Shown: positions 35,113 through 48,044, counted from the stretch's first letter. The stretch: DNA of 64,000 bases from Brevibacterium sp. CS2 (GCF_005280295.1 NZ_CP040020.1:2914001-2978000); one strand, 5' to 3'. Program-made: numbers and translations. Notes: generated by a model from the sequence alone, not told the origin.

Positions 35113-37090
35113 ATCTGCGCTCGCGCAGCGCCGGGGCGAGGACGACCGCGGAGAGCACGAATCCGACGAGGAGCACCCACGCGCCGAAGTACGTGAACAG
35201 GCGCAGGTCCGGGGCGAGCGGCGGCCCGAAGTCCGCCGTCATCATCATCACGCCGCCGAGGATGAAGGCGGTGGCGATGATGACCTGGATGAACTGGTCG
35301 ACCGTCGAGCGCACGAGGTTCTTGATGAGGTCGATGTTGAGACCGCTCGTGCCGATGTCGAGCGTGCCGTCCTGGAGGTGCTTGACCACCCGGCTGAGCT
35401 CGACCGGCAGGCTGGCGAGCACCGGCAGCGTCGACCCGACGTAGAGGGTGAGGTTCTCCGCCGACTCCGCGAGGTCGCGGGATTCGCGCATGAGCTCGTC
35501 CGCGTGCTCGCGGACCATGTCGAGGAGATCGATGGACGGGTCGAGGATCCGCAGGCTGCCCTCGAGGGTGCTGATGGCGCGGAAGGCGTTCGCGACGGCG
35601 GACGGCATCTCGAAGCCCTGCGCCATGACGAACTCGAGGAGCTCCCCGAACAGCGCCGAGGAGCCGGCGGGCATGCCGCCCTCGAACTGGAGCATGATCT
35701 GGCCGATGTCGCGCTGCATCGACCGCAGGTCGATGCCCACGGGAGTGCCGAAGATGTCCAGCACGGCGTTCATCGCGGCCTCGGAGTTCTGGTGCTCGAA
35801 GGCGAGGAGGAGCAGGGTGATGTCGCGCCGGTCGCGGCGATCGATCCGGCCGACGCTGCCGAAGTCGATGAGCCCGGCCCGGCCGGAGGTGTCGATCATG
35901 ATGTTGCCGGCGTGCAGGTCGGCGTGGAAGATCCCCTTGATGAGCACCTGGCGGGCGACCATGAGGAAGAGGTCGCGGGCGATGTCTGCCCGCGCGATGT
36001 CCGACAGGCCCTCGAGCACGGGGCCGGCCTTGGCCAGCGGGACCCCGCGGATCCGTTCGAGGACGATGACCCGCTCACCGCTGAGCTCGGGATAGACCTG
36101 CGGGATCCGCACCACCGAGTCCTCGAGGTGCGCGGTGGCCTCGCGGAGCGCGATCGTGTGCCGCACCTCCCCGCGGTAGTCGAGCTCCTCGGCCAGGGTC
36201 TCGAGGAAGCCGCGGGCGATCGCGGTGACCCCGATCGAGCGCGCCCAGCCGGCGGTGCGCTCGAGCCGTTCGGCGAGCGTCATGACGATGTCGGAGTCCG
36301 CTCGCACCTGCCGGCGCAGCTTGGGGCGCTGGACTTTGACGACGACCTCGGTGCCGTCGAAGGCGACCGCGCGGTAAACCTGGGCGACCGAGGCGGCGGC
36401 GAGCGGCACGGTGTCGAACTCGGCGAACACCTCGTGGACGGGGCGCCCCCACGCGGATTCGAGCTCGGCGCGGATGTCCTCGAAGGGCACGGCGGGGACG
36501 TCGGACTGGAGCTTCGAGAACTCCTCGACGAACTCCGGCGGCACCATGTCGGCGCGGGTGGCGACGAACTGCCCGAGCTTGACGAAGGTCACCCCGGCGG
36601 CGGCGAACGCCTCCGCGGTGGTCTTCGCGATCTCGCGGGTGGACACGCGCAGCGTCGGGATCCGCGGACGCATGTACCGTGCGAGCCCGTGCCGGAGGAG
36701 GATCCGCTGGATCTGGGAGAGCCGGCTCACCCGGCGGTACCAGACCGGGACGCGCGTGGCGGAGCGGAGGAGGTGGGTGAAAGAGCCGCTGGGGAGGACG
36801 AGCTCGATCGCGAGGAGGATCGCCATCTGGACGACGATGAGCCAGGCGAACACGAGGAGGAACACCATGACGGCGGGGAAGCTCATCTCGATCCACGGGA
36901 TGTCTCCGTCCTGGGAGATCCCGAACATCTCGAAGGCCTGGAGGGTGATCGGCCACAGCGACATGCCGATGACGAGGGAGACGATCGTGTTGCGCAGCGC
37001 GCCGGTGCCCACGGTGATCGTGCGGCGGACGAGCACGCCGACGACGACGGCGTTGAGGAGCCCGAGCAGGATCGACCAGAGGATATTCAC
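35105..37090 (-). CDS. ABC1/UbiB-family atypical kinase, membrane-associated
   Basis: The 661-residue protein has two hydrophobic segments near residues 8-25 and 80-100, an ABC1 kinase-like core and two C-terminal helices (about 600-655). Family motifs are visible: the KxGQ block FVKLGQFVATRAD, the Ala-rich AAASVAQVYRA, VVVKVQRP, FHADLHAGNIM and LIDFGSVGR. UbiB/Coq8-type proteins are ATPases linked to isoprenoid-quinone metabolism. Actinobacteria make menaquinone, so the exact role here is unknown. Confidence 0.92.
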   Translation of the reverse strand: MNILWSILLGLLNAVVVGVLVRRTITVGTGALRNTIVSLVIGMSLWPITLQAFEMFGISQDGDIPWIEMSFPAVMVFLLVFAWLIVVQMAILLAIELVLPSGSFTHLLRSATRVPVWYRRVSRLSQIQRILLRHGLARYMRPRIPTLRVSTREIAKTTAEAFAAAGVTFVKLGQFVATRADMVPPEFVEEFSKLQSDVPAVPFEDIRAELESAWGRPVHEVFAEFDTVPLAAASVAQVYRAVAFDGTEVVVKVQRPKLRRQVRADSDIVMTLAERLERTAGWARSIGVTAIARGFLETLAEELDYRGEVRHTIALREATAHLEDSVVRIPQVYPELSGERVIVLERIRGVPLAKAGPVLEGLSDIARADIARDLFLMVARQVLIKGIFHADLHAGNIMIDTSGRAGLIDFGSVGRIDRRDRRDITLLLLAFEHQNSEAAMNAVLDIFGTPVGIDLRSMQRDIGQIMLQFEGGMPAGSSALFGELLEFVMAQGFEMPSAVANAFRAISTLEGSLRILDPSIDLLDMVREHADELMRESRDLAESAENLTLYVGSTLPVLASLPVELSRVVKHLQDGTLDIGTSGLNIDLIKNLVRSTVDQFIQVIIATAFILGGVMMMTADFGPPLAPDLRLFTYFGAWVLLVGFVLSAVVLAPALRERRFR

Positions 37091-37145
37091 AGGACCACCT
37101 GTCGTGTCGGGGCGGGTCGGGTCGGACCCAGCCTACCGGTCCGGA

Positions 37146-37970
37146 TCAGCCCTCCCGGGGATCGAGGCGGAGGCGGCGGGTGTTCTCCGCGAGGCCGTCG
37201 GCGGCCGCGGCGAGGGACTCCGGGGTGTCGACCCCGGCGCGCACATAGCGCCCGGACCAGGCGTCGAGCCAGCCGCCGGCGAGCGCGAGCGCGAGGTCGA
37301 CGAGGGCGGCCGGGGAGGTCCAGTCGTCTCCGGTGCGCCGGTCGTGGATCGGCATCGAGCGGGTCATGTCGGATTCGATGACGCCCGGGGACATCTCGAA
37401 GATCCGCAGCCCGCGCTCCCAGCCGAAGTGGTGCACGGAGTCGGCGAGTCGGAACAGGGCCGCCTTCGACGCGGAATAGGCCGCGTACTGCGGGGTGCCG
37501 GTGGCGCCGGAGCCGGAGTTGAGGTCGATGATCCGCACCGGTTCCCCGGTCGCGGCGGCGACATCGAGGAGATGGGGGACGAACCGGTGGACGACGAGGA
37601 ACGGGCCGATGGTGTTCGTCCTGATGACGCGGACGAGGTCGGCCGGATCGGCCTCCCAGACCGGGCCCTCGGTCGATTCGATGACCCCGGCGTTGTTGAC
37701 GAGCACGCCGAGCCGGATGCCGCGCTCGGCCTCGAGACCGGTCACCGTGTCCAGCAGTGCCGCGACGCTCTCAGGGTCCGCGACGTCCAGCCGCACTCCG
37801 AGCACCGTGGCCCCGGTCTGCTGCGCGATCTCCGCGGCCGCGCGCTCGGCACCGGCGGCGGACGTGGCGGTGAGGAGCACCGGATGCCCGGCGGCGGCGA
37901 AACCGGCCGCGAGGTGGCGGCCGATCCCCCGGCTGCCACCGGTGACGAGGACGAGCGTGGAGTCATTCAT
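37146..37970 (-). CDS. short-chain dehydrogenase/reductase
   Basis: A 274-residue classical SDR with the cofactor motif TGGSRGIG, NNAG and the catalytic YSASK, plus a serine in LNSGSGATG. The substrate is unknown. It starts four bases after the pheT stop on the same strand and so may be read through from pheST, although no functional link is evident. Confidence 0.92.
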   Translation of the reverse strand: MNDSTLVLVTGGSRGIGRHLAAGFAAAGHPVLLTATSAAGAERAAAEIAQQTGATVLGVRLDVADPESVAALLDTVTGLEAERGIRLGVLVNNAGVIESTEGPVWEADPADLVRVIRTNTIGPFLVVHRFVPHLLDVAAATGEPVRIIDLNSGSGATGTPQYAAYSASKAALFRLADSVHHFGWERGLRIFEMSPGVIESDMTRSMPIHDRRTGDDWTSPAALVDLALALAGGWLDAWSGRYVRAGVDTPESLAAAADGLAENTRRLRLDPREG

Positions 37971-37974
37971 CGGC

Positions 37975-40481
37975 TCAGCTCCTCACCTCGGCGCCGAACC
38001 GCTGCGCGGCGACGGCGGTGGCGGCCTCGCGCAGCGCGGAGGCCTCGTCGGCGGTGAGCGTGCGGTCCGCGGCACGGAAGGTCATCCGGAACGCCAGGGA
38101 CTTCCGTCCCTCGGGCACCTGGTCACCGGTGTAGACGTCGAACACCTCGAGGGTCTCGAGCTCCGCACCCGCCCCGTCCCGCAGGGCCCGTGCGACCTCG
38201 GCGGCCGGGGTGTCGGCGGCGACGACGAGCGCGACGTCCTGGCGGGACACCGGGTAGGAGGACAGGACGCCGGCCCAATCACGGGAGTCCTCCTGGCCGA
38301 GCAGCGCGTCGAGGTCGATCTCGAAGGCGACGCTGCGCTTCGGCAGGCCGAGGTTCTCGAGCACCTTGGGGTGGAGCTCCCCGGCGTGGCCGAGCACGGT
38401 GCCGTCGGCGAGCACGAACTCCGCGCACCGCCCCGGGTGGAACGGCGCCCGGCGGGCTGCGCGCACCTCGGCACCGAGACCGCACGCCGCGACCATCCGG
38501 CGCACTGTGTCGATGACGTCGGCGGCCTCGGCGGCCCGTCCGGCACCCCAGGTGCCGGGCAGCTCCGCGCGGCCGGCGATGACTCCGGCGTAGTGGAAGG
38601 GCTGGGGCGGGACGGAGTCGCGGATCGCCGCGAGCTCGTCGGCGCTCGGGTGGTAGCCGGGCTCGAACCGCAGCCCGGGTTCGGGCGCGCGCTCGGGCAG
38701 GGTCACCATGCCGGCCTCGAACACCGCGACGTCCTTGAAGCCGCGACCGGTGTTGCGTGCGATGGCGTCGACGAGCGTGGCGAGCAGGTGGGTGCGCATG
38801 AGCGGCTGGTCGTCGGCCATCGGGTTGGCGAGTCGGACGGCCCGGCGGCGGGCGTCGTCGGCGGGCAGGAGCAGCTCATCGCTGCGCTTGTCCGAGGTGA
38901 AGGGGTAGGTGAGCACCTCGGTGTAGCCGAGCCCGGCGAGCAGGTTCGACAGGCGCCGGCGGGCCCGCTGCGCGGCGGTGAGGCCGCGGCCGCCCGGGGC
39001 CTGGGGCAGCACCGAGGGGATGCGGTCGTAGCCGCCTGCCCGGGCGATCTCCTCGACGAGGTCGATCGGATCGGTGAGGTCGGAGCGCCATGTCGGCACG
39101 GTGACCTGCGCGGTGTCGCCGCTGACCTCGACGTGCGCGCCGATCGCCTCGAGCAGCCCGGTGACCTCGGCCGGCGAGTAGTCGACCCCGACCTTCCGGG
39201 CGGCCAGATCGAGCGGCAGGGCGATGGTGCGGGCGGCGGGCGCCTCGCCTGCGACGGTGGTCGCCGGGTCGAGGGTGCCGCCGCCGAGCTCGACGAGGAG
39301 CTCCGCGGCACGCTGGGCGGCCACCGGGCCGAGTGCCGGGTCGACGCCGCGCTCGAAGCGGCGCGAGGCCTCCGAGGGCAGCCGGTGCCGGCGGGCGGTG
39401 CGGGCGATCGAGACCTCGTCGAAGTGCGCGGCCTCGAGGAGGATGTTCCGGGTGGTCGCGGACACCTCGAGCGCGGCGCCGCCCATGACGCCGGCGAGCC
39501 CGATGATGCGGGAGTCGCCGTCGGACTCGTCGGTGATGAGGAGATCCTCGGGATCGAGCGTGCGGGCGACGTCGTCGAGCGTGGTGAGCGTCTCCCCGGC
39601 ACGCGCGCGCCGCACGACGATGCGCTCCCCGAGCAGGTCGAGGTCGTAGGCGTGGAGCGGCTGGCCGAGCTCGAGCATGACGTAGTTCGTCACGTCGACA
39701 GCGAGGCTGATGGGGCGCATCCCGGCCTCGAGGAGCCGGCGCTGCATCCAGAACGGGGTGCGCGCGCCCGGGTCGATGTCGCGGACGATGAGCGCGGTGA
39801 AGCGCGAGCAGCCGGGCACCCCGTGGATCGGGGCGTCGTCGGCGAGGTCGACCGGGAAGCCGTCGGCGGTGGGCTCTGCGACCGGGCGGTCCGCCGGATC
39901 GCGGAACGCCTGGCCCTTGAGCATCGCGTACTCGCGCGCGATGCCGCGGATCGAGAGCTGGTAGCCGCGGTCGGGGGTGACGTTGACGTCGAGGGTGGTG
40001 CGGTCGAGGCCGAGGAGTGCCGCGGCGTCGTCGCCGGGCTCGCCGGTGAGGCCGAGCGCGGTGAGCACGATGATGCCGTCGTGGTCCTCGCCGAGACCGA
40101 GCTCGCGCAGCGAGCAGATCATGCCGTCGGACACGTGGCCGTAGGTTGTGCGCGCCGCGATCCGGAAGTCGCCGGGCAGCACGGCACCGGGGAGCGCGGC
40201 GACGACGAGGTCGCCTGCGGCGAAGTTGTGGGCGCCGCACACGATGCCGCGCGGCTCGTCCTCCCCGACGTCCACCTGGCACCAGTTGATCGTCTTGCCG
40301 TTGGAGTGCTCCTCCGGCTCGAGCGCGAGGACGCGGCCGACGACGAGCGGGCCGGACACCTCGGGGCCGAAGAAGTCCTCCTCCTCGAGGCCGATGCCGG
40401 CGAGGTCGGCGGCGAGCTGGTGCGGGTCGTCGACGACGGTCAGGTCGACGTGCTCGGAGAGCCATTCGAGTGGGACTCGCA

Positions 40482-40482
<1 letters not shown>
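37975..40482 (-). CDS. pheT: phenylalanyl-tRNA synthetase beta subunit
   Basis: PheT pairs with PheS to charge tRNA-Phe. The 835-residue protein starts MRVPLEWLSEHV. It has an N-terminal EMAP/tRNA-binding-like domain (VVGRVLALEPEEHSNGKTIN), B3/B4 editing domains, the B5 and catalytic-like domains, and a C-terminal anticodon-binding ferredoxin-like domain. The start codon shares one base with the pheS stop (TGATG). Confidence 0.97.
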
Positions 40483-43088
<2,606 letters not shown>

Positions 43089-43169
43089 CCGGGCCGATCA
43101 CGAGGCGTTTCCGTTACCGAACCGCATCCCGATGTTGCCCGGGCACCCGGCCGCGGAGAGACTGGGGGC

Positions 43170-44438
43170 ATGAGTGGGGCCCCGAGTGAGAGTCGTGAGT
43201 CGTCCGCTGCGTCCAGCACGGAGGCACTCGCGCGGTTCGAATCCGCCGCCCGGTCCGCCGTGGAATCCCGACGCCTGCCCGCGCTCCTCGCCCTCACCGC
43301 AGGCCGAGAGACCTACTCCTTCTCCGCGACCCCGCCCGGCGGGGAGTCCCTGAGCGAGGACACGGTGGTGTGGTACGCCTCGCTGTCGAAGACGTTCACC
43401 GCGCTCGCCGCCCTCCGCCTCGTCGACGCAGGCCTGCTCGACCTCGACGCCCCGATCACCGATGTCACCCACCTCCGAGAGGTCCGGATCCTCACCGGGT
43501 ACGACGCGTCCGGCGCCCGGTATGCCGTGCCGCGGACACCGATCACCGCGCGGATGCTGCTGACCCATACCGCCGGGTTCGGCTACGACTTCCTCGAGTC
43601 GCGCCTCGGCCGCTACGCCCGCGAGCACGCGGTGCCCTCCCGGGTGAGCAGCCGCGCCGCCAGCCTCGAGCTGCCGCTCATCGCGGAACCGGGTACGCAG
43701 TGGAACTACGGGATCGGCATCGACCTGCTCGGGGTCGTGCTCGAGGCCCGGTGCGGGGAGACCTTGGAGCGCATTCTGCGCACCTGGGTGCTCGATCCGC
43801 TGGGCCTCGATTCGGTGCGCTTCGGCCCTCACGGCCCGGCGGCGCCGATGCACTCGCGCACGCGGTACGAGGACGGGAGCGCGCGGCTCGCCCCGCTCGA
43901 CCTGCGCTACCCCGACGATCCGGAGCAGGCCGCCGGCGGGGGCGGGCTCTACGGCACACCGCGGGACTTCCTCCGGCTGCTCCGCGCGCTGCTCGCCGAT
44001 TCCGCCCCGCAGCGCTCCAATGCACCGGGCTCCCCCGCACCTCACTCGGCCGACTCGGGCTCCCCTGCACTCGGCTCCCCCGGCATCACCGGTGCGCCGC
44101 TGCTGAGCCCGGTGCTCTCCGCCGAGGCGCGCCGGGCCCAGTTGCCCGCCGGCTGGGTCTCCCCACGCCGCTCGGCGCTGCCGACGAGCACGGAGGACTG
44201 GGACTTCATCCCGGAGCAGGGCGACAACTGGTCGCTGCTCGGAATGACGAATACACGGACCGGCCCCCATGGCCGCGCTCCGGGCGGGCTCATGTGGGCC
44301 GGTCTGTGCAACTCCTACTTCTGGGTCGACTGGGAGAACCGGGACTGCGGAGCGCTGTTCACGCAGATGCTGCCGTTCGCCGACCCGTGCGCCCTCGAGC
44401 TGTTCTCACTCCTCGAGGCGACGGTCCCCCGCACCTGA
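43170..44438 (+). CDS. serine beta-lactamase-like esterase (S12/class C family)
   Basis: A 422-residue protein with the beta-lactamase-related fold. The nucleophile motif SxxK is SLSK (about S71) in YASLSKTFTALAALRLVDAG. The tyrosine motif is WNYGIGIDLLG, where true class C beta-lactamases have YSN. The missing YSN asparagine favours an EstB/LovD-like esterase or transferase over an antibiotic hydrolase. No signal peptide is visible. The insert near residues 270-300 is low complexity. Confidence 0.85.
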   Translation: MSGAPSESRESSAASSTEALARFESAARSAVESRRLPALLALTAGRETYSFSATPPGGESLSEDTVVWYASLSKTFTALAALRLVDAGLLDLDAPITDVTHLREVRILTGYDASGARYAVPRTPITARMLLTHTAGFGYDFLESRLGRYAREHAVPSRVSSRAASLELPLIAEPGTQWNYGIGIDLLGVVLEARCGETLERILRTWVLDPLGLDSVRFGPHGPAAPMHSRTRYEDGSARLAPLDLRYPDDPEQAAGGGGLYGTPRDFLRLLRALLADSAPQRSNAPGSPAPHSADSGSPALGSPGITGAPLLSPVLSAEARRAQLPAGWVSPRRSALPTSTEDWDFIPEQGDNWSLLGMTNTRTGPHGRAPGGLMWAGLCNSYFWVDWENRDCGALFTQMLPFADPCALELFSLLEATVPRT

Positions 44439-44477
44439 CCCCGTCGCACCGGCCCCGGCGGGTGGACCCCGGCGCCC

Positions 44478-45272
44478 TCAGTCCGCGGTCGAGGCGAAGG
44501 CGCCGTGCGGGTGGGCGAGCTGGTCGTCGGGGGCGACCGGGCCGATCGCGTCCCACAGCTCCACCCAGGCCCCGTCCTCGATCCGCCACAGCTCGCAGAA
44601 GAAGTGCCGCTCCCCCGCGATCGACCCCTCGGAGTAGGTGAGGACGAAGTCCCCGTCCGCGACGGACCGGTGCATCGTGTCGTAGGTCAGCGCCGAGCCG
44701 TCGGCCTTGAGCTGCTCGAGGAAGTCGACCATGTTCTGCACACCGTCGGCGATGTCCCCGGAGTGCTGCGCGAACCGGTCGTCGGCGCGGATGAACTCGC
44801 CGGCCGAGGCGTAGTCCTGTCCCTGGAGGAATCGCGTCCACGCCGTCTCGACGAAGGCGCGGCTCGCCTCGGAGTCGGCGGTCGGGTCGACCTCGGTGGG
44901 CCCGTCGAGCTGGGTCCGTCCGGAGGCGTTGGGCGGCGTCTGCTCGACGAGGCCGTCCCAGTGCTCGACGATCTTCCCGTCGGCCACCCGGTAGATGTCG
45001 AAGCCCACGTAGACGGTGTCCGGGTCGAGCCCGGGGTAGGCGCCGTGGAGGGCGACGAGGCCCTTCTCCTCGTCGACGAGGACGCGGGCGACGTCGTGCC
45101 GCAGGCCGTCGCCGGCCCCGCTGACGAGGGCGCGCAGGCCGTCCTTGCCGTCGGCGACGAGCGGGGAGTGCTCGACGTAGTCGGCGGAGAAGTTCCGGTC
45201 GAGCGTGGAGAGGTCGTGCTCGGTGAAGAGCTCCCGGTCCGCGGTGAGGACGAGTTCTCGGATGTCGGTCAT
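44478..45272 (-). CDS. tandem SnoaL-like (NTF2-fold) protein
   Basis: A 264-residue protein that appears to contain two NTF2-like/SnoaL domains. The first (about 1-115) has the pattern HSPLVADGKDGLRA...VGFDIYRVADGKIVEHWD. The second (about 140-255) repeats it as FAQHSGDIADG...CELWRIEDGAWVELWDAI. SnoaL-like proteins include polyketide cyclases and many uncharacterised enzymes, so the reaction cannot be assigned. The start follows AAGGAG at a good distance. Confidence 0.82.
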   Translation of the reverse strand: MTDIRELVLTADRELFTEHDLSTLDRNFSADYVEHSPLVADGKDGLRALVSGAGDGLRHDVARVLVDEEKGLVALHGAYPGLDPDTVYVGFDIYRVADGKIVEHWDGLVEQTPPNASGRTQLDGPTEVDPTADSEASRAFVETAWTRFLQGQDYASAGEFIRADDRFAQHSGDIADGVQNMVDFLEQLKADGSALTYDTMHRSVADGDFVLTYSEGSIAGERHFFCELWRIEDGAWVELWDAIGPVAPDDQLAHPHGAFASTAD

Positions 45273-45441
45273 CTTCTGCTCCTTGGTCGCTGGGCGGTGG
45301 GGCGCCTGCGGACCCGGTCGCACACCGGTGTGCGGCCGGAGAAGTGCGGGCCCGTCCGCTTCCCAGGCTACGCCCCGCGGCCGTGCGGGGACACCCCTGC
45401 GGCAGCCCGCGAGACCACGCCTCTCGCCGCGGTGCGGGTGG

Positions 45442-46302
45442 TTACGCCTGGGCGGCGCGGGCGCTCTCGTAGATGCAGATCGCGGCGGCGGTGCCGAGGT
45501 TGAGGCTCTCCGCGCGCCCGTAGATCGGGATCGCCACCGCACCGTCGCACTCGGCGCGGTCCTTCTCCGGCAGCCCCCATGCCTCGTTGCCGAACACCCA
45601 CAGGGTGGGCCGGGCGAGATCGAGTCCGGTCTCCCACGGCTGGTGGAGGTCGTGGGCCGGCGGGTGGGCGTCGGCGGCGAGCACCTGGAGCCCGCGGGCC
45701 CGGGCGAGCTCGGCCACCTCGGGCAGGCCCACCCCGGTGACCACGGGGACGTGGAAGAGGGAGCCGGCGGTCGAGCGGACGGTCTTCGGGTTGTAGACGT
45801 CGACGCTCGAGGAGGTGATGATCACCGCGTCGGCGCCGGCGGCGTCGGCGACCCGCAGGACGGTCCCGGCATTGCCGGGGTCGCGCACCTGGGACAGCAC
45901 GACGACGAGGCGCGCGCGCTCGGTCACGATCTCGGTGAGCGGCACGTCGAGGGTCGAGCAGACGGCGACGATCCCCTGCGAGGCGACGGTGTCGGAGATC
46001 TCGCCGAGGAGCGCGTCGGCGATCGCGCGGACCGGGATCCGGGCCGCCGCGGCGGTTCCGAGGATGTCGGTGTGACGGGCGGCGGTCTCCTCGGTGACGA
46101 AGACCTCGATCACCTGGACCGGCACGGGTGCGCCCCGATCCCCGGCGGCGGCCACGGCCTCGCGGACCGCTTGGGGCCCCTCGGCGAGGAACCGGCCCTC
46201 CTTGGTCCGCCACGAGCGGTTCGCCAGCTTGGCGGCGGCGCGGATGCGGGCGGACTTCGGCGAGGTGATGCGGTCGTCGGCGGGCGTCGGGGTGCGGCTC
46301 AT
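45442..46302 (-). CDS. TrmH/SpoU-family RNA 2'-O-methyltransferase
   Basis: A 286-residue SPOUT methyltransferase. An N-terminal substrate-binding domain of about 100 residues precedes the knotted catalytic domain, with [33 protein letters not shown] and IPIYGRAESLNLGTAAAI. It acts on rRNA or tRNA ribose, and the exact nucleotide is unknown. Its place downstream of infC-rpmI-rplT is widespread in Actinobacteria. Confidence 0.93.
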   Translation of the reverse strand: MSRTPTPADDRITSPKSARIRAAAKLANRSWRTKEGRFLAEGPQAVREAVAAAGDRGAPVPVQVIEVFVTEETAARHTDILGTAAAARIPVRAIADALLGEISDTVASQGIVAVCSTLDVPLTEIVTERARLVVVLSQVRDPGNAGTVLRVADAAGADAVIITSSSVDVYNPKTVRSTAGSLFHVPVVTGVGLPEVAELARARGLQVLAADAHPPAHDLHQPWETGLDLARPTLWVFGNEAWGLPEKDRAECDGAVAIPIYGRAESLNLGTAAAICIYESARAAQA

Positions 46303-46341
46303 GCCCTCCAGCCTAGTGGTGCGTCGGGCCGGTGAATAGTG

Positions 46342-46377
46342 CGATCCCGGGGAATCGGTGTCGATTCCCCGGGATCG
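46342..46377. terminator. strong hairpin after rplT
   Basis: A perfect 16-bp stem (CGATCCCGGGGAATCG and its complement, loop GTGT) lies between the rplT stop and the methyltransferase start on the same strand. It should terminate the infC-rpmI-rplT transcript, leaving the methyltransferase gene to its own promoter. Confidence 0.75.
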
Positions 46378-46410
46378 GCGACCGGCGGATCCGCCGTGGG
46401 CGGAGCGCGA

Positions 46411-46800
46411 TCAGGCTGCGGAGGTCTTGGCGGCGTTGACGTCGGCCGGCAGGGCTTCCTTGGCGATCTTGACGAGCGCGGCGAAGGTCGCGGCGTCGTT
46501 GACGGCGAGCTCGGCGAGCATGCGGCGGTCGACCTCGACACCGGCGCCCTTGAGACCCTGGATGAAACGGTTGTAGGTCATGCCGTTGGCGCGCGCCCCG
46601 GCGTTGATCCGCTGGATCCAGAGGCGACGGAAGTCGCCCTTCCGGGCGCGACGGTCGCGGTAGCTGTAGACCAGGGAGTGGATGACCTGCTCTTTGGCCT
46701 TGCGGTAGAGACGGGACCGCTGTCCGCGGTAGCCGCTCGCGCGGTCGAGGATGACCCGGCGCTTCTTCTTGGCGTTGAGCGCCCTTTTCACACGTGCCAC
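46411..46800 (-). CDS. rplT: 50S ribosomal protein L20
   Basis: The 129-residue basic protein ([39 protein letters not shown]) binds 23S rRNA early in 50S assembly. The start is GTG behind AAGGAG. In other bacteria L20 represses its own operon by binding the leader RNA. Whether that occurs here is not shown. Confidence 0.98.
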   Translation of the reverse strand: MARVKRALNAKKKRRVILDRASGYRGQRSRLYRKAKEQVIHSLVYSYRDRRARKGDFRRLWIQRINAGARANGMTYNRFIQGLKGAGVEVDRRMLAELAVNDAATFAALVKIAKEALPADVNAAKTSAA

Positions 46801-46871
46801 GTGTACTCCTTAGAACGAATCGGGTGCCGCACTGCGGCGGCGCAGGCCTGCACGGCCTCGGGAACCGGTGA

Positions 46872-47069
46872 TCAGCGCTTGCCCAGCAGCTTGAGGGCCT
46901 TGGCGGCGTCACCCTTGGTCAGCGTCTGGTCCATCGACAGCCGACGCTTGCGGCGCGAGGACTTGTGCTCGGCGAGGTGGCGATTGTTCACGCGCTCGCG
47001 CATGACCTTGCCGCTGCCGGTGAGGCGCAGGCGCTTCTTGGCGCCGCTGTGGGTCTTCTGCTTCGGCAT
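46872..47069 (-). CDS. rpmI: 50S ribosomal protein L35
   Basis: A 65-residue basic protein starting [21 protein letters not shown], typical of L35. A GAAGGAGAA ribosome site lies upstream. It is the middle gene of infC-rpmI-rplT. Confidence 0.98.
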   Translation of the reverse strand: MPKQKTHSGAKKRLRLTGSGKVMRERVNNRHLAEHKSSRRKRRLSMDQTLTKGDAAKALKLLGKR

Positions 47070-47187
47070 GGTGCCGTTCTCCTTCTCATGTCGACGCGTC
47101 GGTGGGAACCGGTGCGATCGACGATCGGTGTGCGTGTCGCGTGCTTGCGCCCACCCGCGGTGCGGGCCGGGTGCGAGCACGAAGAAC

Positions 47188-47829
47188 TTATGACTCGTCG
47201 TCGTCGGCGGGAGCGGTGCCCGCCTTGGCCTGGGCCGCCCGTTCGCGCCGGGACTTGACCTCGGCGCTCGCGCCCTTGGCGTCGCGGCTCGCCTTGCGGG
47301 ATTCCGCCTTGGCGTCCGCCTTGTTGCGGAAGGGTGCCACGACCATCACCATGTTCCGGCCGTCCACACGCGGCGAGGACTCGACGGAGCCGAGCTCGGA
47401 CACGTCCTCGGCCAGCCGGTTGAGCAGCTTGATGCCCATCTCGGGGCGCGACTGCTCGCGACCGCGGAACATGATCATGACCTTGACCTTGTCGCCGCCG
47501 GCGAGGAACCGGGAGACGTGGCCCTTCTTGGTCTCGTAGTCGTGCTCGTCGATCTTCAGCCGGAACCGGATCTCCTTCAGCGCCATGTTGGCCTGATTCT
47601 TCCGGGACTCGCGTGCCTTCTGAGCGGATTCGTACTTGAACTTGCCGTAGTCCATGAGCTTGGCCACGGGCGGCTTGGCCTGCGGTGCCACCTCGACGAG
47701 GTCGAGGTCTGCCTCGCGGGCGAGGTCGAGTGCCTTGCGGATGGCGACGATCCCCACCTGCTCCCCGTTGGGGCCGACCAGGCGGACTTCCGGTACCCGA
47801 ATCCGATCATTGATGCGCGGCTCGCTGAT
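47188..47829 (-). CDS. infC: translation initiation factor IF-3, AUC start codon
   Basis: IF-3 binds the 30S subunit and checks start codons. The 213-residue protein aligns with the family from [19 protein letters not shown] through [11 protein letters not shown] and [13 protein letters not shown]. Its C-terminus has about 45 extra charged residues. No ATG, GTG or TTG is placed to start it. The codon before AGC GAG CCG is ATC, and AAGGAG lies seven bases upstream. Non-standard AUU/AUC starts are known for infC and allow IF-3 to limit its own synthesis. Confidence 0.93.
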   Translation of the reverse strand: MSEPRINDRIRVPEVRLVGPNGEQVGIVAIRKALDLAREADLDLVEVAPQAKPPVAKLMDYGKFKYESAQKARESRKNQANMALKEIRFRLKIDEHDYETKKGHVSRFLAGGDKVKVMIMFRGREQSRPEMGIKLLNRLAEDVSELGSVESSPRVDGRNMVMVVAPFRNKADAKAESRKASRDAKGASAEVKSRRERAAQAKAGTAPADDDES

Positions 47830-47869
47830 GTGCTCGCTCCTTCTTCGACGATGAGGTGAACCGAAAGAG

Positions 47870-48044
47870 AAAAGGCCCCCTTCGGCACATGCGAAGGGAG
47901 CCCGGTTCGAAGCACACGCACGCGGAGACCACGTCCGATCGGTCCGTGTGGAGCAGGACCGTGTTCGAGAACCCGATCGCCTGAGGCGATCCAGGTGGGA
48001 GCCAGGCTCCTCTTTGCACCCGTTCATCGTACTACGACCGGTGC
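47870..48044 (-). promoter_or_regulatory. infC leader with terminator hairpin (possible attenuator)
   Basis: On the minus strand the leader first forms a GATCGCC-TCA-GGCGATC hairpin (47975-47991). Just before the infC ribosome site it has a GC-rich stem, GGCTCCCTTCG pairing with CGAAGGGGGCC (about 47875-47903), followed by TTTTCTC. That is a Rho-independent terminator placed inside the leader. A promoter-like TACGAT (-10) lies near 48025-48030, with TTGTGC further upstream. This resembles ribosomal-protein leader attenuation. Confidence 0.6.

Noticed and set aside
47807..48019. A possible leader peptide upstream of infC
   Set aside because: The frame overlaps the terminator hairpin and the infC start, has no ribosome site and shows no codon runs that would suggest amino-acid attenuation.
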